Shown here one piece after another: positions 43,289 to 51,184 of a stretch of DNA of 57,746 nucleotides. Source of the stretch: Akkermansiaceae bacterium (GTDB lineage: Bacteria; Verrucomicrobiota; Verrucomicrobiia; Verrucomicrobiales; Akkermansiaceae); the NCBI GenBank assembly GCA_030725745.1, contig JANRFH010000053.1:1-57746 (forward strand), read 5' to 3'. A program made the translations under genes and the position numbers. Numbering within the stretch: the first letter of the stretch is position 1; every line of letters starts with the position of its first letter. The notes beneath the pieces were generated by a model. The model did no database searches. It saw only the letters and a list, made by a program, of their open reading frames with translations, and had not been told where the DNA came from.

Positions 43289-44341
43289 TCAATCGATGTG
43301 CAGGGCTTTTTTAACCATCTCAACAGGCGCACAGCTTGGGAGTTCGGCCATGGCTTCCTCGATGCGAGGGTTGATCTTGTGCTCGACGGTCTCGACAGCG
43401 ACGCGGATGGCGTTGCGGACGGCGAGGCCGGTGGATGAGCCGTGGGCGATGATGACAACACCATTCACGCCGAGGAGGGGGCTGCCGCCGTAGGTTTCGT
43501 AGCTGCTTTTCGCCTTGAGCGCTTTGAAGGCGCCTTGGGCGAGGACGGCTCCGGCCATGCGGAGGGGGGTTTCTTTGATCTCGGTTTTGAGCCATTTGGA
43601 AACGGCTTTGGCGGTGGCTTCGACGCTTTTTAAGACGATGTTGCCGACGAAGCCGTCGCAGAGGACGATGTCTAGCTTGGTCTCGAAGAGGTCGTGGCCT
43701 TCGACGTTGCCGATGAAGTTGATGCCGGGAGTGTCTTTGAGGCGTTTGAATGTCTCCTTGGTGAAAGTGGTGCCTTTTTCCTCTTCCTCACCGTTCGACA
43801 TGAGGCCGACGCGGGGTTCTGCGACGCCGAGGACGTGGCGTGCGAAGGCGGTGCCCATGACGGCGTAGGCGACGAGGTGCTCGGGCTTGGCCTCGGGGTT
43901 GGCTCCTGCGTCGAGGATATTGCAGATGCCGTGTTCGTTGGGAAGCGGGGAGGCGATGCCTGCGCGATCGATGCCCTTGAGGCAGCGGAGCTTGATGGTG
44001 GCTGCGGCGACGGCGGCTCCGGTATTACCAGCGGAGACGAAGGCGTCTGCGGTGCCTTCTTTAACCATGTCCATGGCGATGGAGATGGAAGATTGTTTTT
44101 TTCGGCGCACGGATTTCGCACCTGGCTCTGCCATGCCGATGACTTCTGCGGCGTGGACGATGCTGACGCGCGGGTTTTTCAGATCGAGCCCCTGAGCGGC
44201 GCATTCCTTCTGTAGAGCCGTTTCCTCACCGACAAGGTAGAGGTGTGTGAGCTTGGGGAAATCACGAAGAGCCTCGATGGCTCCGGTAATGTTGATCTGC
44301 GGGGCATGGTCGCCGCCCATGGCATCTAGTGCTACCTTCAT
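43289..44341 (-). CDS. plsX: Phosphate acyltransferase PlsX
   Basis: PlsX converts acyl-ACP and phosphate to acyl-phosphate, the donor for glycerol-3-phosphate acylation in phospholipid synthesis, at the inner face of the membrane. It has 350 residues, the usual length. MKVALDAMGGDHAPQINITGA is the characteristic start, and AFVSAGNTGAAVAAATIKLRCLKGIDR, LDAGANPEAKPEHL, VLCDGFVGNIVLKSVE and LGVNGVVIIAHGSS are conserved blocks. It follows rpmF and yceD in the widespread yceD-rpmF-plsX order, but with a terminator-like hairpin between rpmF and plsX. Confidence 0.96.
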   Translation of the reverse strand: MKVALDAMGGDHAPQINITGAIEALRDFPKLTHLYLVGEETALQKECAAQGLDLKNPRVSIVHAAEVIGMAEPGAKSVRRKKQSSISIAMDMVKEGTADAFVSAGNTGAAVAAATIKLRCLKGIDRAGIASPLPNEHGICNILDAGANPEAKPEHLVAYAVMGTAFARHVLGVAEPRVGLMSNGEEEEKGTTFTKETFKRLKDTPGINFIGNVEGHDLFETKLDIVLCDGFVGNIVLKSVEATAKAVSKWLKTEIKETPLRMAGAVLAQGAFKALKAKSSYETYGGSPLLGVNGVVIIAHGSSTGLAVRNAIRVAVETVEHKINPRIEEAMAELPSCAPVEMVKKALHID

Positions 44342-44383
44342 GAATGTGGTGCGATAGTAAGGGGATAGCGAGCAATGTACGAA

Positions 44384-44415
44384 GAAAAAACCCTCGCCAG
44401 ATTACCAGCGGGGGT
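44384..44415 (-). terminator. Terminator-like hairpin between rpmF and plsX
   Basis: On the minus strand ACCCCCGC pairs with GCGAGGGT (one mismatch), with CTGG/CCAG-like pairing extending toward the loop, followed by TTTTTTCTT. It lies after rpmF and 43 bp before the plsX start, so it could partially terminate the operon. Confidence 0.65.
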
Positions 44416-44445
44416 TGTTCGTCAATTTCCCGTTCGGGAGACGGA

Positions 44446-44628
44446 TCAGAATGCCTCCACCTCGAGGACTTTGCGTCCGCGATATGTGCCGCATGACGGG
44501 CATGCGATGTGTGAGGGCTTGACAGCTCCGCAATCGGAGCAAGTGGCGTGCACAGGAGCTTTCCAGCGGTTTGCGCCACGGCGCATTTTCTGACGGCTCT
44601 TGGATTGACGACGTTTTGGTACGGCCAT
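44446..44628 (-). CDS. rpmF: Large-subunit ribosomal protein bL32
   Basis: This 60-residue protein starts MAVPKRRQSKSRQKMRRGAN, the family hallmark. It has the four-cysteine zinc site C-S-D-C (TCSDCGAVK) and C-P-S-C (IACPSCGTYRGRKVLEV). It is part of the 50S subunit near the peptide exit region. It lies 12 bp after the yceD-like gene and upstream of plsX, an order conserved in many bacteria. Confidence 0.96.
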   Translation of the reverse strand: MAVPKRRQSKSRQKMRRGANRWKAPVHATCSDCGAVKPSHIACPSCGTYRGRKVLEVEAF

Positions 44629-44640
44629 GGTCGGTAAATG

Positions 44641-45144
44641 TTAGGATTGATCTTTGAGACCCGGAAGGTCGTTGAGGGCAGACCATCGGTCATCGCCCTC
44701 GCTGCGGGGGGCGGTTGATAGATCATCTGCGGGGGGGTTGTCCACTGCTAAATAACGTGAATCTATTTCGCAGGGTTCGGGGACGTCTCCTTCGTCGCAA
44801 CGAGGGTCTGCGGGAAACTCTAGCAATACCTCTTCGCGGATGGCTTCTGTGACGTCCATTTGGCCGCTGCCCGTGATTTCGATGGCGATGGCAGCGGACG
44901 GGAGGTGGATGGTCTGTATGAAGGGCTTCAGGGTGACGACGCAGGTAAACTCGAAGGGAGCCGAGATGGCACCGGTAAGGAGTAGCTCAGATTCGAAGCG
45001 CTGGGCGTGGAGATCGTATTCGAGCGGGCCGACGGAACGGGCGTCGTTCTTCGGGAGGTCGAAGATGGCTCCGTCGAGCTCACCGGAGAAGGATTTGCCT
45101 TCTTCGGGGAGGTTGGGGAGATCGATGATGAGGGACTTTTCCAT
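44641..45144 (-). CDS. YceD (DUF177) family protein
   Basis: This 167-residue cytoplasmic protein lies directly upstream of rpmF, the usual place of the DUF177 family. FESELLLTGAISAPFEFTCVVTLKPF is the conserved core around the family cysteine, followed by an acidic stretch and EVLLEFPADPRCDEGD near the end. In other bacteria and in plants the family is linked to 23S rRNA accumulation and large-subunit assembly. Only the beginning and core are well conserved; the tail is variable. Confidence 0.88.
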   Translation of the reverse strand: MEKSLIIDLPNLPEEGKSFSGELDGAIFDLPKNDARSVGPLEYDLHAQRFESELLLTGAISAPFEFTCVVTLKPFIQTIHLPSAAIAIEITGSGQMDVTEAIREEVLLEFPADPRCDEGDVPEPCEIDSRYLAVDNPPADDLSTAPRSEGDDRWSALNDLPGLKDQS

Positions 45145-45193
45145 GGGTAATTCTCAACTTTTAAATCTCAAACTTCAAGGAAGAGCTTGCTAC

Positions 45194-46717
45194 TTACTCA
45201 GCGCGGGAGAGGCGGGTGAGGCCGCGCTGGAGGAGGGCGGTATCGACTCCGGTGGAGATGGCTTCATCGAGGTAGACGGTGAAGTTTTCTTCGAGGAATT
45301 CGATGGAGTGGAGGTTGTTTGCGCCGGGTTTGTCGAAGGCTTCGATGAGGGTCTTCATGCTGTCGATCTCAATGCCGTTGACTTTTTTCACGATGAGGTT
45401 GCGGAGGCGCTCGTAGCCGACGGTGGCGGGTGTGGGGATGGAGCCGCTAAGGAAAATGACGCGTTCGCGACTGTCCTCGTATTTCTCAGGGTTTTCGTAG
45501 GCGTCGAGGAGGTTGAGGGGAGCGACTGAAGTCCAGTCTTTACCAAAAGCTTCTAGGGTGGGGCGGGTGAGTTCTTGGAAGATCAGGCCACCTTTCACGA
45601 GGAAGTTTGGTGCGCGGTCGAACTGATACTCGGGCACGAGACTATCGCCGGGCTCTTCGCGGGTGAGGGTGGCGGTGATTTCCATCGGCTCGCCATCGCG
45701 GAGGATGGCGAGGGTTATTTCATCGCCGGCGGAGCGCTCTCCACGGACGAGGTGCCCCCATGAGAGTGAGCCGTAGTGGGGATGCTCGTAGTAGCCACGG
45801 CGATCAATGGGGAAGCCGCCTGCGCTGAGGACTACGTCACCTTTTTTCAGACCTGCTAGATCAGCCGCGCCGCCGGGGCGCACGGTGCTGACGTAGAGGC
45901 CGCCCTGATCGTCGGTGAGTTTTAGGAAATCCCGGAAGGAAGGATCGTTGGTACGTGCGACGCCGATGCCGAGCGTAGGGAAACCGGAATAGGTTTCGTC
46001 CTTCGCGTTTTTGAGGAAACGTGAGAGGACATCGACGGATAGGACATCGGAAATCTGGTCTTCGGAGTCGTAGCTGAGAAGGATGCCCGCGAGCTTGCCG
46101 TCCTTGAGGACAGGGAGCGAGAAGCTGCTGGCGGCGCTCTGCATCGAGGCTTTCACAAGGTAGGTCAGGAAGGCCTGGCGAGGCAGGAAGCTGCCGCTGA
46201 CATCGACGGATTGGAGTATCCCCGAAGTGAGGAGCGTTGTGCCATTTTCCTCGACCTGGAAGGCTTGGAGGGTGTCGCCGATGGTAGGAGCTTCCGCGAG
46301 GCTGAGGGGGGTGGTGTCAGTGAAAAAGTCCGCGCCTTCCTCTTCATTTTTTGCACTGAGTAGCGCGAGGTTTGATTCATAATCGACCGCGATGATCTTG
46401 GCTTCAACGCTGCGCGAGCCGTCCGGGTTCTCGAGCTCGAGGTAGGTGGCGTCTGCGACGACTTCACCGCTGGTCAGGACTTGGCCGGGGGCGACGATGG
46501 CTCCGAGCGAGCGCAGGCTCTGGGGCGGGTTTTTCTCCCATGGCTGGCCAGGGTTCCAGGATTGGCTCGTGGCATTGATGCGGACGACGGATTTTGTGAG
46601 GTCGCTGGATGTTTCCGTGTCGGTGGAGACGTTTTCAATGTGGTCGATGCGGGTGATGATACGTTCTTTGCAGGCAGAAAAAGCGAGGCAAAGCGCGAGA
46701 AGAGGGAGATATTTCAT
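45194..46717 (-). CDS. HtrA/DegP-like lipoprotein with two PDZ domains and a degenerate protease site
   Basis: This 507-residue predicted lipoprotein has a lipobox at LAFSAC16. Residues about 40-235 follow the trypsin-like HtrA fold (SLRSLGAIVAPGQVLTSGEVV, VDYESNLALLSA, GILQSVDVSGSF), but the catalytic triad is lost. The expected His of TNxHVV is E85 in LTSGEVV, the Asp of DLALL is N116 in SNLALL, and the GNSGGP serine block is replaced by AASSFSLPV near 195-203. Two PDZ-like segments follow, about 245-345 (GGLYVSTVRPGGAADLAGLKKGDVVLSAGGFPI) and about 400-490 (LIVKKVNGIEIDSMKTLIEAFDKPG). It probably binds peptides or partners at a membrane rather than cutting them. It lies 15 bp after dapB on the same strand. 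Confidence 0.8.
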   Translation of the reverse strand: MKYLPLLALCLAFSACKERIITRIDHIENVSTDTETSSDLTKSVVRINATSQSWNPGQPWEKNPPQSLRSLGAIVAPGQVLTSGEVVADATYLELENPDGSRSVEAKIIAVDYESNLALLSAKNEEEGADFFTDTTPLSLAEAPTIGDTLQAFQVEENGTTLLTSGILQSVDVSGSFLPRQAFLTYLVKASMQSAASSFSLPVLKDGKLAGILLSYDSEDQISDVLSVDVLSRFLKNAKDETYSGFPTLGIGVARTNDPSFRDFLKLTDDQGGLYVSTVRPGGAADLAGLKKGDVVLSAGGFPIDRRGYYEHPHYGSLSWGHLVRGERSAGDEITLAILRDGEPMEITATLTREEPGDSLVPEYQFDRAPNFLVKGGLIFQELTRPTLEAFGKDWTSVAPLNLLDAYENPEKYEDSRERVIFLSGSIPTPATVGYERLRNLIVKKVNGIEIDSMKTLIEAFDKPGANNLHSIEFLEENFTVYLDEAISTGVDTALLQRGLTRLSRAE

Positions 46718-46732
46718 GTGGGTAGGGAAAAT

Positions 46733-47470
46733 TTATTTCAGATTGAGCACGTCCTGCATGTCATAGATTCCGGGTGGCTTGCCCTCGAGCCAGACGGCGG
46801 CGCGGACGGCTCCGGAGGCGAAGGTCATGCGCGATGAGGCTTTGTGGGTGAGTTCCACGCGCTCGCCATCTGCTGCGAACATGACCGTGTGGTCGCCGAC
46901 GACATCGCCGCCGCGGAGGGTATGCATGCCGATCTCGCGTTCTTTGCGCGGGCCGATGTTTCCGAAACGTCCGTGGGCGATGTCGTCCTTGTAAGAGGTG
47001 CCGGTTTCCTCGTTGAGGATTTCCAAGAGGCGGCGTGCGGTGCCGGATGGGGCATCGATCTTGTGGCGGTGATGCATTTCCGTGACCTCGATGTCGAAGG
47101 TGTCCTGCTTGAGGATGCGTGCTGCTTGGCTGGTGAGCCAGAAGAGAGTGTTCACGCCGACGGAAAAGTTCGGAGCGTGCACGATGGGGATGATCATGGA
47201 GGCGGCCTTGATCGTTTCCAACTCCTCATCCGTGTGGCCGGTTGTGCCCATGACGACGGGGACCTTGTGGCGGAGCGCGGCCTCGATGAGCGAGGTGGAG
47301 AAAGTGTGGACGGTGAAATCGATGATGCATTTCGCTGCGGAGACTGCGGCATCGAGGTCTTCGCCTGCATCGTGGGTGGATGCGAGGGTGGTTTCCGGAT
47401 TCGCCTCGGTGGCCTCAATGACGGTCTGGCCCATGCGGCCGGATTTGCCTGTAACTAGAATAGGGAGCAT
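46733..47470 (-). CDS. dapB: 4-hydroxy-tetrahydrodipicolinate reductase
   Basis: DapB reduces 4-hydroxy-tetrahydrodipicolinate to tetrahydrodipicolinate with NAD(P)H in lysine and diaminopimelate synthesis. From the ATG at 47470 it has 245 residues and begins MLPILVTGKSGRMGQ, the Rossmann nucleotide-binding loop. VVMGTTGHTDEEL, APNFSVGVN, and the catalytic EMHHRHKIDAPSGTA with its His and Lys are all present, as is GDHTVMF near the end. A longer reading to 47545 adds 25 residues before the nucleotide-binding loop and is unlikely. It is divergent from the PSCyt/PSD gene across a 78-bp gap. Confidence 0.95.
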   Translation of the reverse strand: MLPILVTGKSGRMGQTVIEATEANPETTLASTHDAGEDLDAAVSAAKCIIDFTVHTFSTSLIEAALRHKVPVVMGTTGHTDEELETIKAASMIIPIVHAPNFSVGVNTLFWLTSQAARILKQDTFDIEVTEMHHRHKIDAPSGTARRLLEILNEETGTSYKDDIAHGRFGNIGPRKEREIGMHTLRGGDVVGDHTVMFAADGERVELTHKASSRMTFASGAVRAAVWLEGKPPGIYDMQDVLNLK

Positions 47471-47548
47471 GCGCGCGGATAATGGGCGCGGTTTTGAGAA
47501 ATGGAAATGGGTTTTTTTGTGGGCGAGGTGGTGTAAGTTTGCCACGTG

Positions 47549-50350
47549 ATGCCCCGTAATGTCCTGATGCGTCTAGTTCCCGCCATTCTGCTCGCCTGCG
47601 TCCCTGCACATGGCGCGGATTTTGAGCAGGCACGTGCGGTTCTTGAGGTGAATTGCGTGGAGTGCCATACGCCCGAGGAGGCGAAAGGCGAGTTGGTGAT
47701 GTCCACAGCGGCGGATATGGAAAAAGGCGGCGACTCTGGTGCGGCGTTGATTGCCGGAAAATCTGCGGAATCCGGGATCTACTCACGCCTCATCCTCGCT
47801 GCGGACGATGCTGACCGCATGCCTCCGAAAAAGCACGCCGACCCGCTTTCATCGGAAGATATTGCGATCCTGAAAAGCTGGATCGATGCCGGCGCGGACT
47901 GGCCGGAGGGCGAAATCCTGAAACCCCGTGCGAAGACCGCCCTCCCTCGCTGGGACGCACCGGCGGATCCCGCGATCGTCTCCATCGAGGCTTTTCCGAA
48001 AGAAATCCGCCTCGAGACCGCTGCCGATTTCCACCGCGTGATCGTCATCGCGCGCATGAAAGACGCCTCCACCCACGACATCACCCAGCAGTCGAAGCTT
48101 TCCCTAGAGTCCGCTGATTTCGCCGCCCTACGGGAAAATCTCCTCACCCCGCTCGCCGATGGCGAAACCAAGCTCAACATCGAATACCGTGGCCTCAGCG
48201 CTGCCGTGCCAGTGACTGTGAAAGACGCGGAAAAAGAGCGCCCGATCTCCTACCAGCTTGATGTCATGCCGGTGATCACCGCGGCGGGCTGCAACACCGG
48301 CTCCTGCCACGGCTCCGCACGCGGGCAGGATGGCTTCCACCTCTCCCTCTACGGCTTCGATCCAAAAGGCGACCACTACCGCCTCACCACGGAAATGGCC
48401 GGTCGCCGCATCAACCTCGCCGTCCCCGAGGAGTCCCTGATGCTCACGAAATCCACCGGAAAAGTCCCCCACACCGGCGGCGAGCTTTTCGATGAGGAAT
48501 CGCCTTTCTACCACACGCTCGTCGAGTGGATACGCAGCGGCGCGGTCTATGACAAAGGCGAGATCGCCCAACCCACAGGCATAGAGATCGAGCCGGAGCA
48601 GGTGGTGATGACCGGTGCCGACATCCGCATCCCTTTCACCGTCCGTGCGAAATACTCAGACGGCACCGACCGCGACGTCACCACGCTCACGTCCTTCTCC
48701 AGCTCGAACGACAACTCCGTAAAAATCGACTACCACACTGGCATGGCGGCCTCCGGCGAACGCGGCGAGGCTTTCCTGCTCGGGCGTTTCCATACTTTCA
48801 CCGAGGGCTCGCAAGCCATCGTCGTCCCGGCGGATCTGGAATACGAAAAACCCGAGTTCGAAGCCTTCAACTACATCGACGATCTCGTCGCCGAGAAGCT
48901 CAACAAGCTGCGCATCGTCCCCAGCGGCCTCGCCTCGGACGAAGCCTTCATGCGCCGCGCTTACCTCGATATCATTGGCCTCCCGCCCACCCCGGAGGAC
49001 AGGGAGAAATTCCTCGCAGATACCTCCCCGGACAAGCGCGACAAGCTCGTCGATGAACTCATCGCCCGCGAGGAATTCACCGAGATGTGGGTCATGAAAT
49101 GGGCGGAGCTCATGCAGATCCGCACGATCAACAACGGCCCCAACAGCGTCTCCTACAAGGCCGCGCTGAACTACCATGGCTGGCTGCGCGAGCGCATCGC
49201 CGCGAACATGCCTTTCAACCAGCTCGTCAACGAACTCCTCAGCGCCAGCGGCGGCACTTTCTCGAACCCCGCGACGAACTTTTTCCAGATGGAGAACGAC
49301 ACGCTCAAGCTCACGGAAAACGTCGCCCAAGTCTTTATGGGCACGCGCATCCAGTGCGCCCAGTGCCACAACCATCCCTTCGACCGCTGGACGATGGACG
49401 ACTACTACAGCTTCTCCTCGTTCTTCGCTCAGGTGAAACGCAAGCCTGCAGAAGATCCGCGCGAGCGTGTCGTTTTCGATGCGAACGGCGAAATGCAGCA
49501 TCCCGTCACCAAGCAGAACATGGTGCCGAAATTCCTCGGCGGACGCACTCCGGAAATTTCCCAAGGTGAGACGCGCCGCGAAGTCCTCGCCGACTGGCTC
49601 GCCTCACCCGAGAACCCATGGTTCGCCGCAAACGTTGCGAATATTTTCTGGGATCACTTCATGGGCGTCGGCATCGTTGATCCCGTCGATGACGTCCGCG
49701 TCTCCAACCCTCCCTCGAACCCCGAGCTGCTCGATGCGCTCGCCGCGAAATTCGTGGAATACGACTACGACTTCCGCAAGCTCGTGCGCGACATCTGCAC
49801 CTCTCGCACCTACCAGCTCTCCACGGAAACGAACGCCACCAACGAGGCGGACACACGAAATTTCTCCAAGGCGATGATACGCCGCGTCCGCGCCGAGGTC
49901 TTGCTCGACAGCATCTCGCAGGTCACCGGCACCGAGGAGAAATACAAAGGCCTACCCAAGGGCGCGCGCGCCGTCCAGATCGCCGATGGTAACACCTCGA
50001 ACTATTTCCTCACCACCTTCGGCCGCGCCTCCCGCGCCACCGTCTGCTCCTGCGAGGTGAAAATGGAGCCAAACCTCTCCCAAGCCCTCCACCTCATCAA
50101 CGGCGACACCGTCAACCAGCGCATCAAACAGGGCGGCATCGTCAAACGCATGCTCGATGCGAAACAAGAGCCAGCCGCCATCATCGAGGCACTCTACCTC
50201 CGCGCCCTCACCCGCAAGCCCACGGATTCGGAAAAGGAAAAGCTCCTCGCCGCCGTCTCACTAGCGGGCGACAAACAACAGACCCAAGAAACCCTCGAAG
50301 ACATCTTCTGGGCACTGCTGAATTCCAAGGAGTTCATCTTCAATCATTGA
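47549..50350 (+). CDS. Exported cytochrome/DUF1549/DUF1553 (PSCyt-PSD1) protein
   Basis: This 933-residue protein has a signal peptide ending in VPAHG. The N-terminal cytochrome-like domain carries the haem motif C36-V-E-C39-H40 (PSCyt1 type). A second cysteine block, C248-NTGS-C253-H254, introduces a middle region with a Big-like beta domain (about 350-430). DUF1549 (PSCyt2) follows (about 440-640, FNYIDDLVAEKLNKL, AYLDIIGLPPTPEDR), including C603-A-Q-C606-H607-NHPFDRW, and then DUF1553 (PSD1, about 670-930, REVLADWLASPENPWFAANVANIFW). Such proteins are abundant in Planctomycetes and Verrucomicrobia and are usually paired with a DUF1501 gene, absent here. A role in oxidative carbohydrate use in the periplasm is suspected. 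The next genes encode DUF1080 and a sulfatase. Confidence 0.9.
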   Translation: MPRNVLMRLVPAILLACVPAHGADFEQARAVLEVNCVECHTPEEAKGELVMSTAADMEKGGDSGAALIAGKSAESGIYSRLILAADDADRMPPKKHADPLSSEDIAILKSWIDAGADWPEGEILKPRAKTALPRWDAPADPAIVSIEAFPKEIRLETAADFHRVIVIARMKDASTHDITQQSKLSLESADFAALRENLLTPLADGETKLNIEYRGLSAAVPVTVKDAEKERPISYQLDVMPVITAAGCNTGSCHGSARGQDGFHLSLYGFDPKGDHYRLTTEMAGRRINLAVPEESLMLTKSTGKVPHTGGELFDEESPFYHTLVEWIRSGAVYDKGEIAQPTGIEIEPEQVVMTGADIRIPFTVRAKYSDGTDRDVTTLTSFSSSNDNSVKIDYHTGMAASGERGEAFLLGRFHTFTEGSQAIVVPADLEYEKPEFEAFNYIDDLVAEKLNKLRIVPSGLASDEAFMRRAYLDIIGLPPTPEDREKFLADTSPDKRDKLVDELIAREEFTEMWVMKWAELMQIRTINNGPNSVSYKAALNYHGWLRERIAANMPFNQLVNELLSASGGTFSNPATNFFQMENDTLKLTENVAQVFMGTRIQCAQCHNHPFDRWTMDDYYSFSSFFAQVKRKPAEDPRERVVFDANGEMQHPVTKQNMVPKFLGGRTPEISQGETRREVLADWLASPENPWFAANVANIFWDHFMGVGIVDPVDDVRVSNPPSNPELLDALAAKFVEYDYDFRKLVRDICTSRTYQLSTETNATNEADTRNFSKAMIRRVRAEVLLDSISQVTGTEEKYKGLPKGARAVQIADGNTSNYFLTTFGRASRATVCSCEVKMEPNLSQALHLINGDTVNQRIKQGGIVKRMLDAKQEPAAIIEALYLRALTRKPTDSEKEKLLAAVSLAGDKQQTQETLEDIFWALLNSKEFIFNH

Positions 50351-50405
50351 CGCCGATTGGAGACTCCCTCCTTGTCGCTGTCCCTGCCGCCCACCAATCT
50401 CGCAC

Positions 50406-51179
50406 ATGATGAAATCCCTCTTCCTCCTTCTCGCTGCCTGCAACATTGCCCTTGCGGAGACACCTTGGGTTCCGCTTTTCAATGGCAAGGATCTCTCCGG
50501 CTGGACGCCGAAAATCTGCAAGCATCCGCTGGGTGTGAATTTCGCGGACACCTTTTCCGTCGAGGACGGCATCCTCAAGGTCTCCTACGATGGCTACGAA
50601 AAATTCGACAAGCAATACGGCCACCTCTACTCGGACATCGCCTACTCCCGCTACATCCTGCGCATGGAGTACCGCTTCAGCGGGGAAATGATGGCGGATG
50701 CCCCGAAGTATGTGAACCTCAACAGCGGTGTCATGATCCACTCGCAATCGCCGCAAAGCATGGGGCTCAACCAAGCTTTTCCCGTCAGTCTCGAATACCA
50801 ATTCCTCGCCGACGAGGGCAAGGGGTCGCGCCCCACCGCGAACGTCTGTACGCCGGGTACAAACGTCGAAGTAGACGGTAAACTCATCACCGATCATATC
50901 CTGCAATCCACCTCGCCCACTTTCCCTGCGGACGAATGGGTGAAGATCGAGATTGAAGTTCGGGGTAGCGAAGAGGTCATTCACCGGGTGAATGGCAAGG
51001 AAGTCATCCGCTATCAGAAACCACAGCTTGATCCCGAGGGTCGCGTGGAAACCGCCGATGCGCTCATCGCCGCCGGCGCGCCGATGATCCTTTCCTACGG
51101 CCACATCGCCCTCCAAGCGGAGGGGCAGCCAGTATGGTTCCGCAATATCGAACTAAAATCCCTAGAGCCAGGCGAATAA
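50406..51179 (+). CDS. Secreted DUF1080 (3-keto-disaccharide hydrolase-type) protein
   Basis: This 257-residue protein has a signal peptide (MMKSLFLLLAACNIALA). WVPLFNGKDLSGWTPK is the typical start of the DUF1080 concanavalin-like domain. YILRMEYRFSG, NSGVMIHSQ, LEYQFLAD and WVKIEIEVRG with VNGKEVIRYQKPQLDP complete it. Characterised members hydrolyse 3-keto-glycosides, and many sit next to PSCyt/PSD and DUF1501 genes. It follows the PSCyt/PSD gene by 55 bp and precedes a sulfatase by 5 bp, so all three are probably one unit. Confidence 0.88.
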   Translation: MMKSLFLLLAACNIALAETPWVPLFNGKDLSGWTPKICKHPLGVNFADTFSVEDGILKVSYDGYEKFDKQYGHLYSDIAYSRYILRMEYRFSGEMMADAPKYVNLNSGVMIHSQSPQSMGLNQAFPVSLEYQFLADEGKGSRPTANVCTPGTNVEVDGKLITDHILQSTSPTFPADEWVKIEIEVRGSEEVIHRVNGKEVIRYQKPQLDPEGRVETADALIAAGAPMILSYGHIALQAEGQPVWFRNIELKSLEPGE

Positions 51180-51184
51180 TCTCC

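Noticed and set aside
49087-49569. Arginine/histidine-rich readings within the PSCyt/PSD gene
   Set aside because: They are out-of-frame shadows of a long conserved gene.
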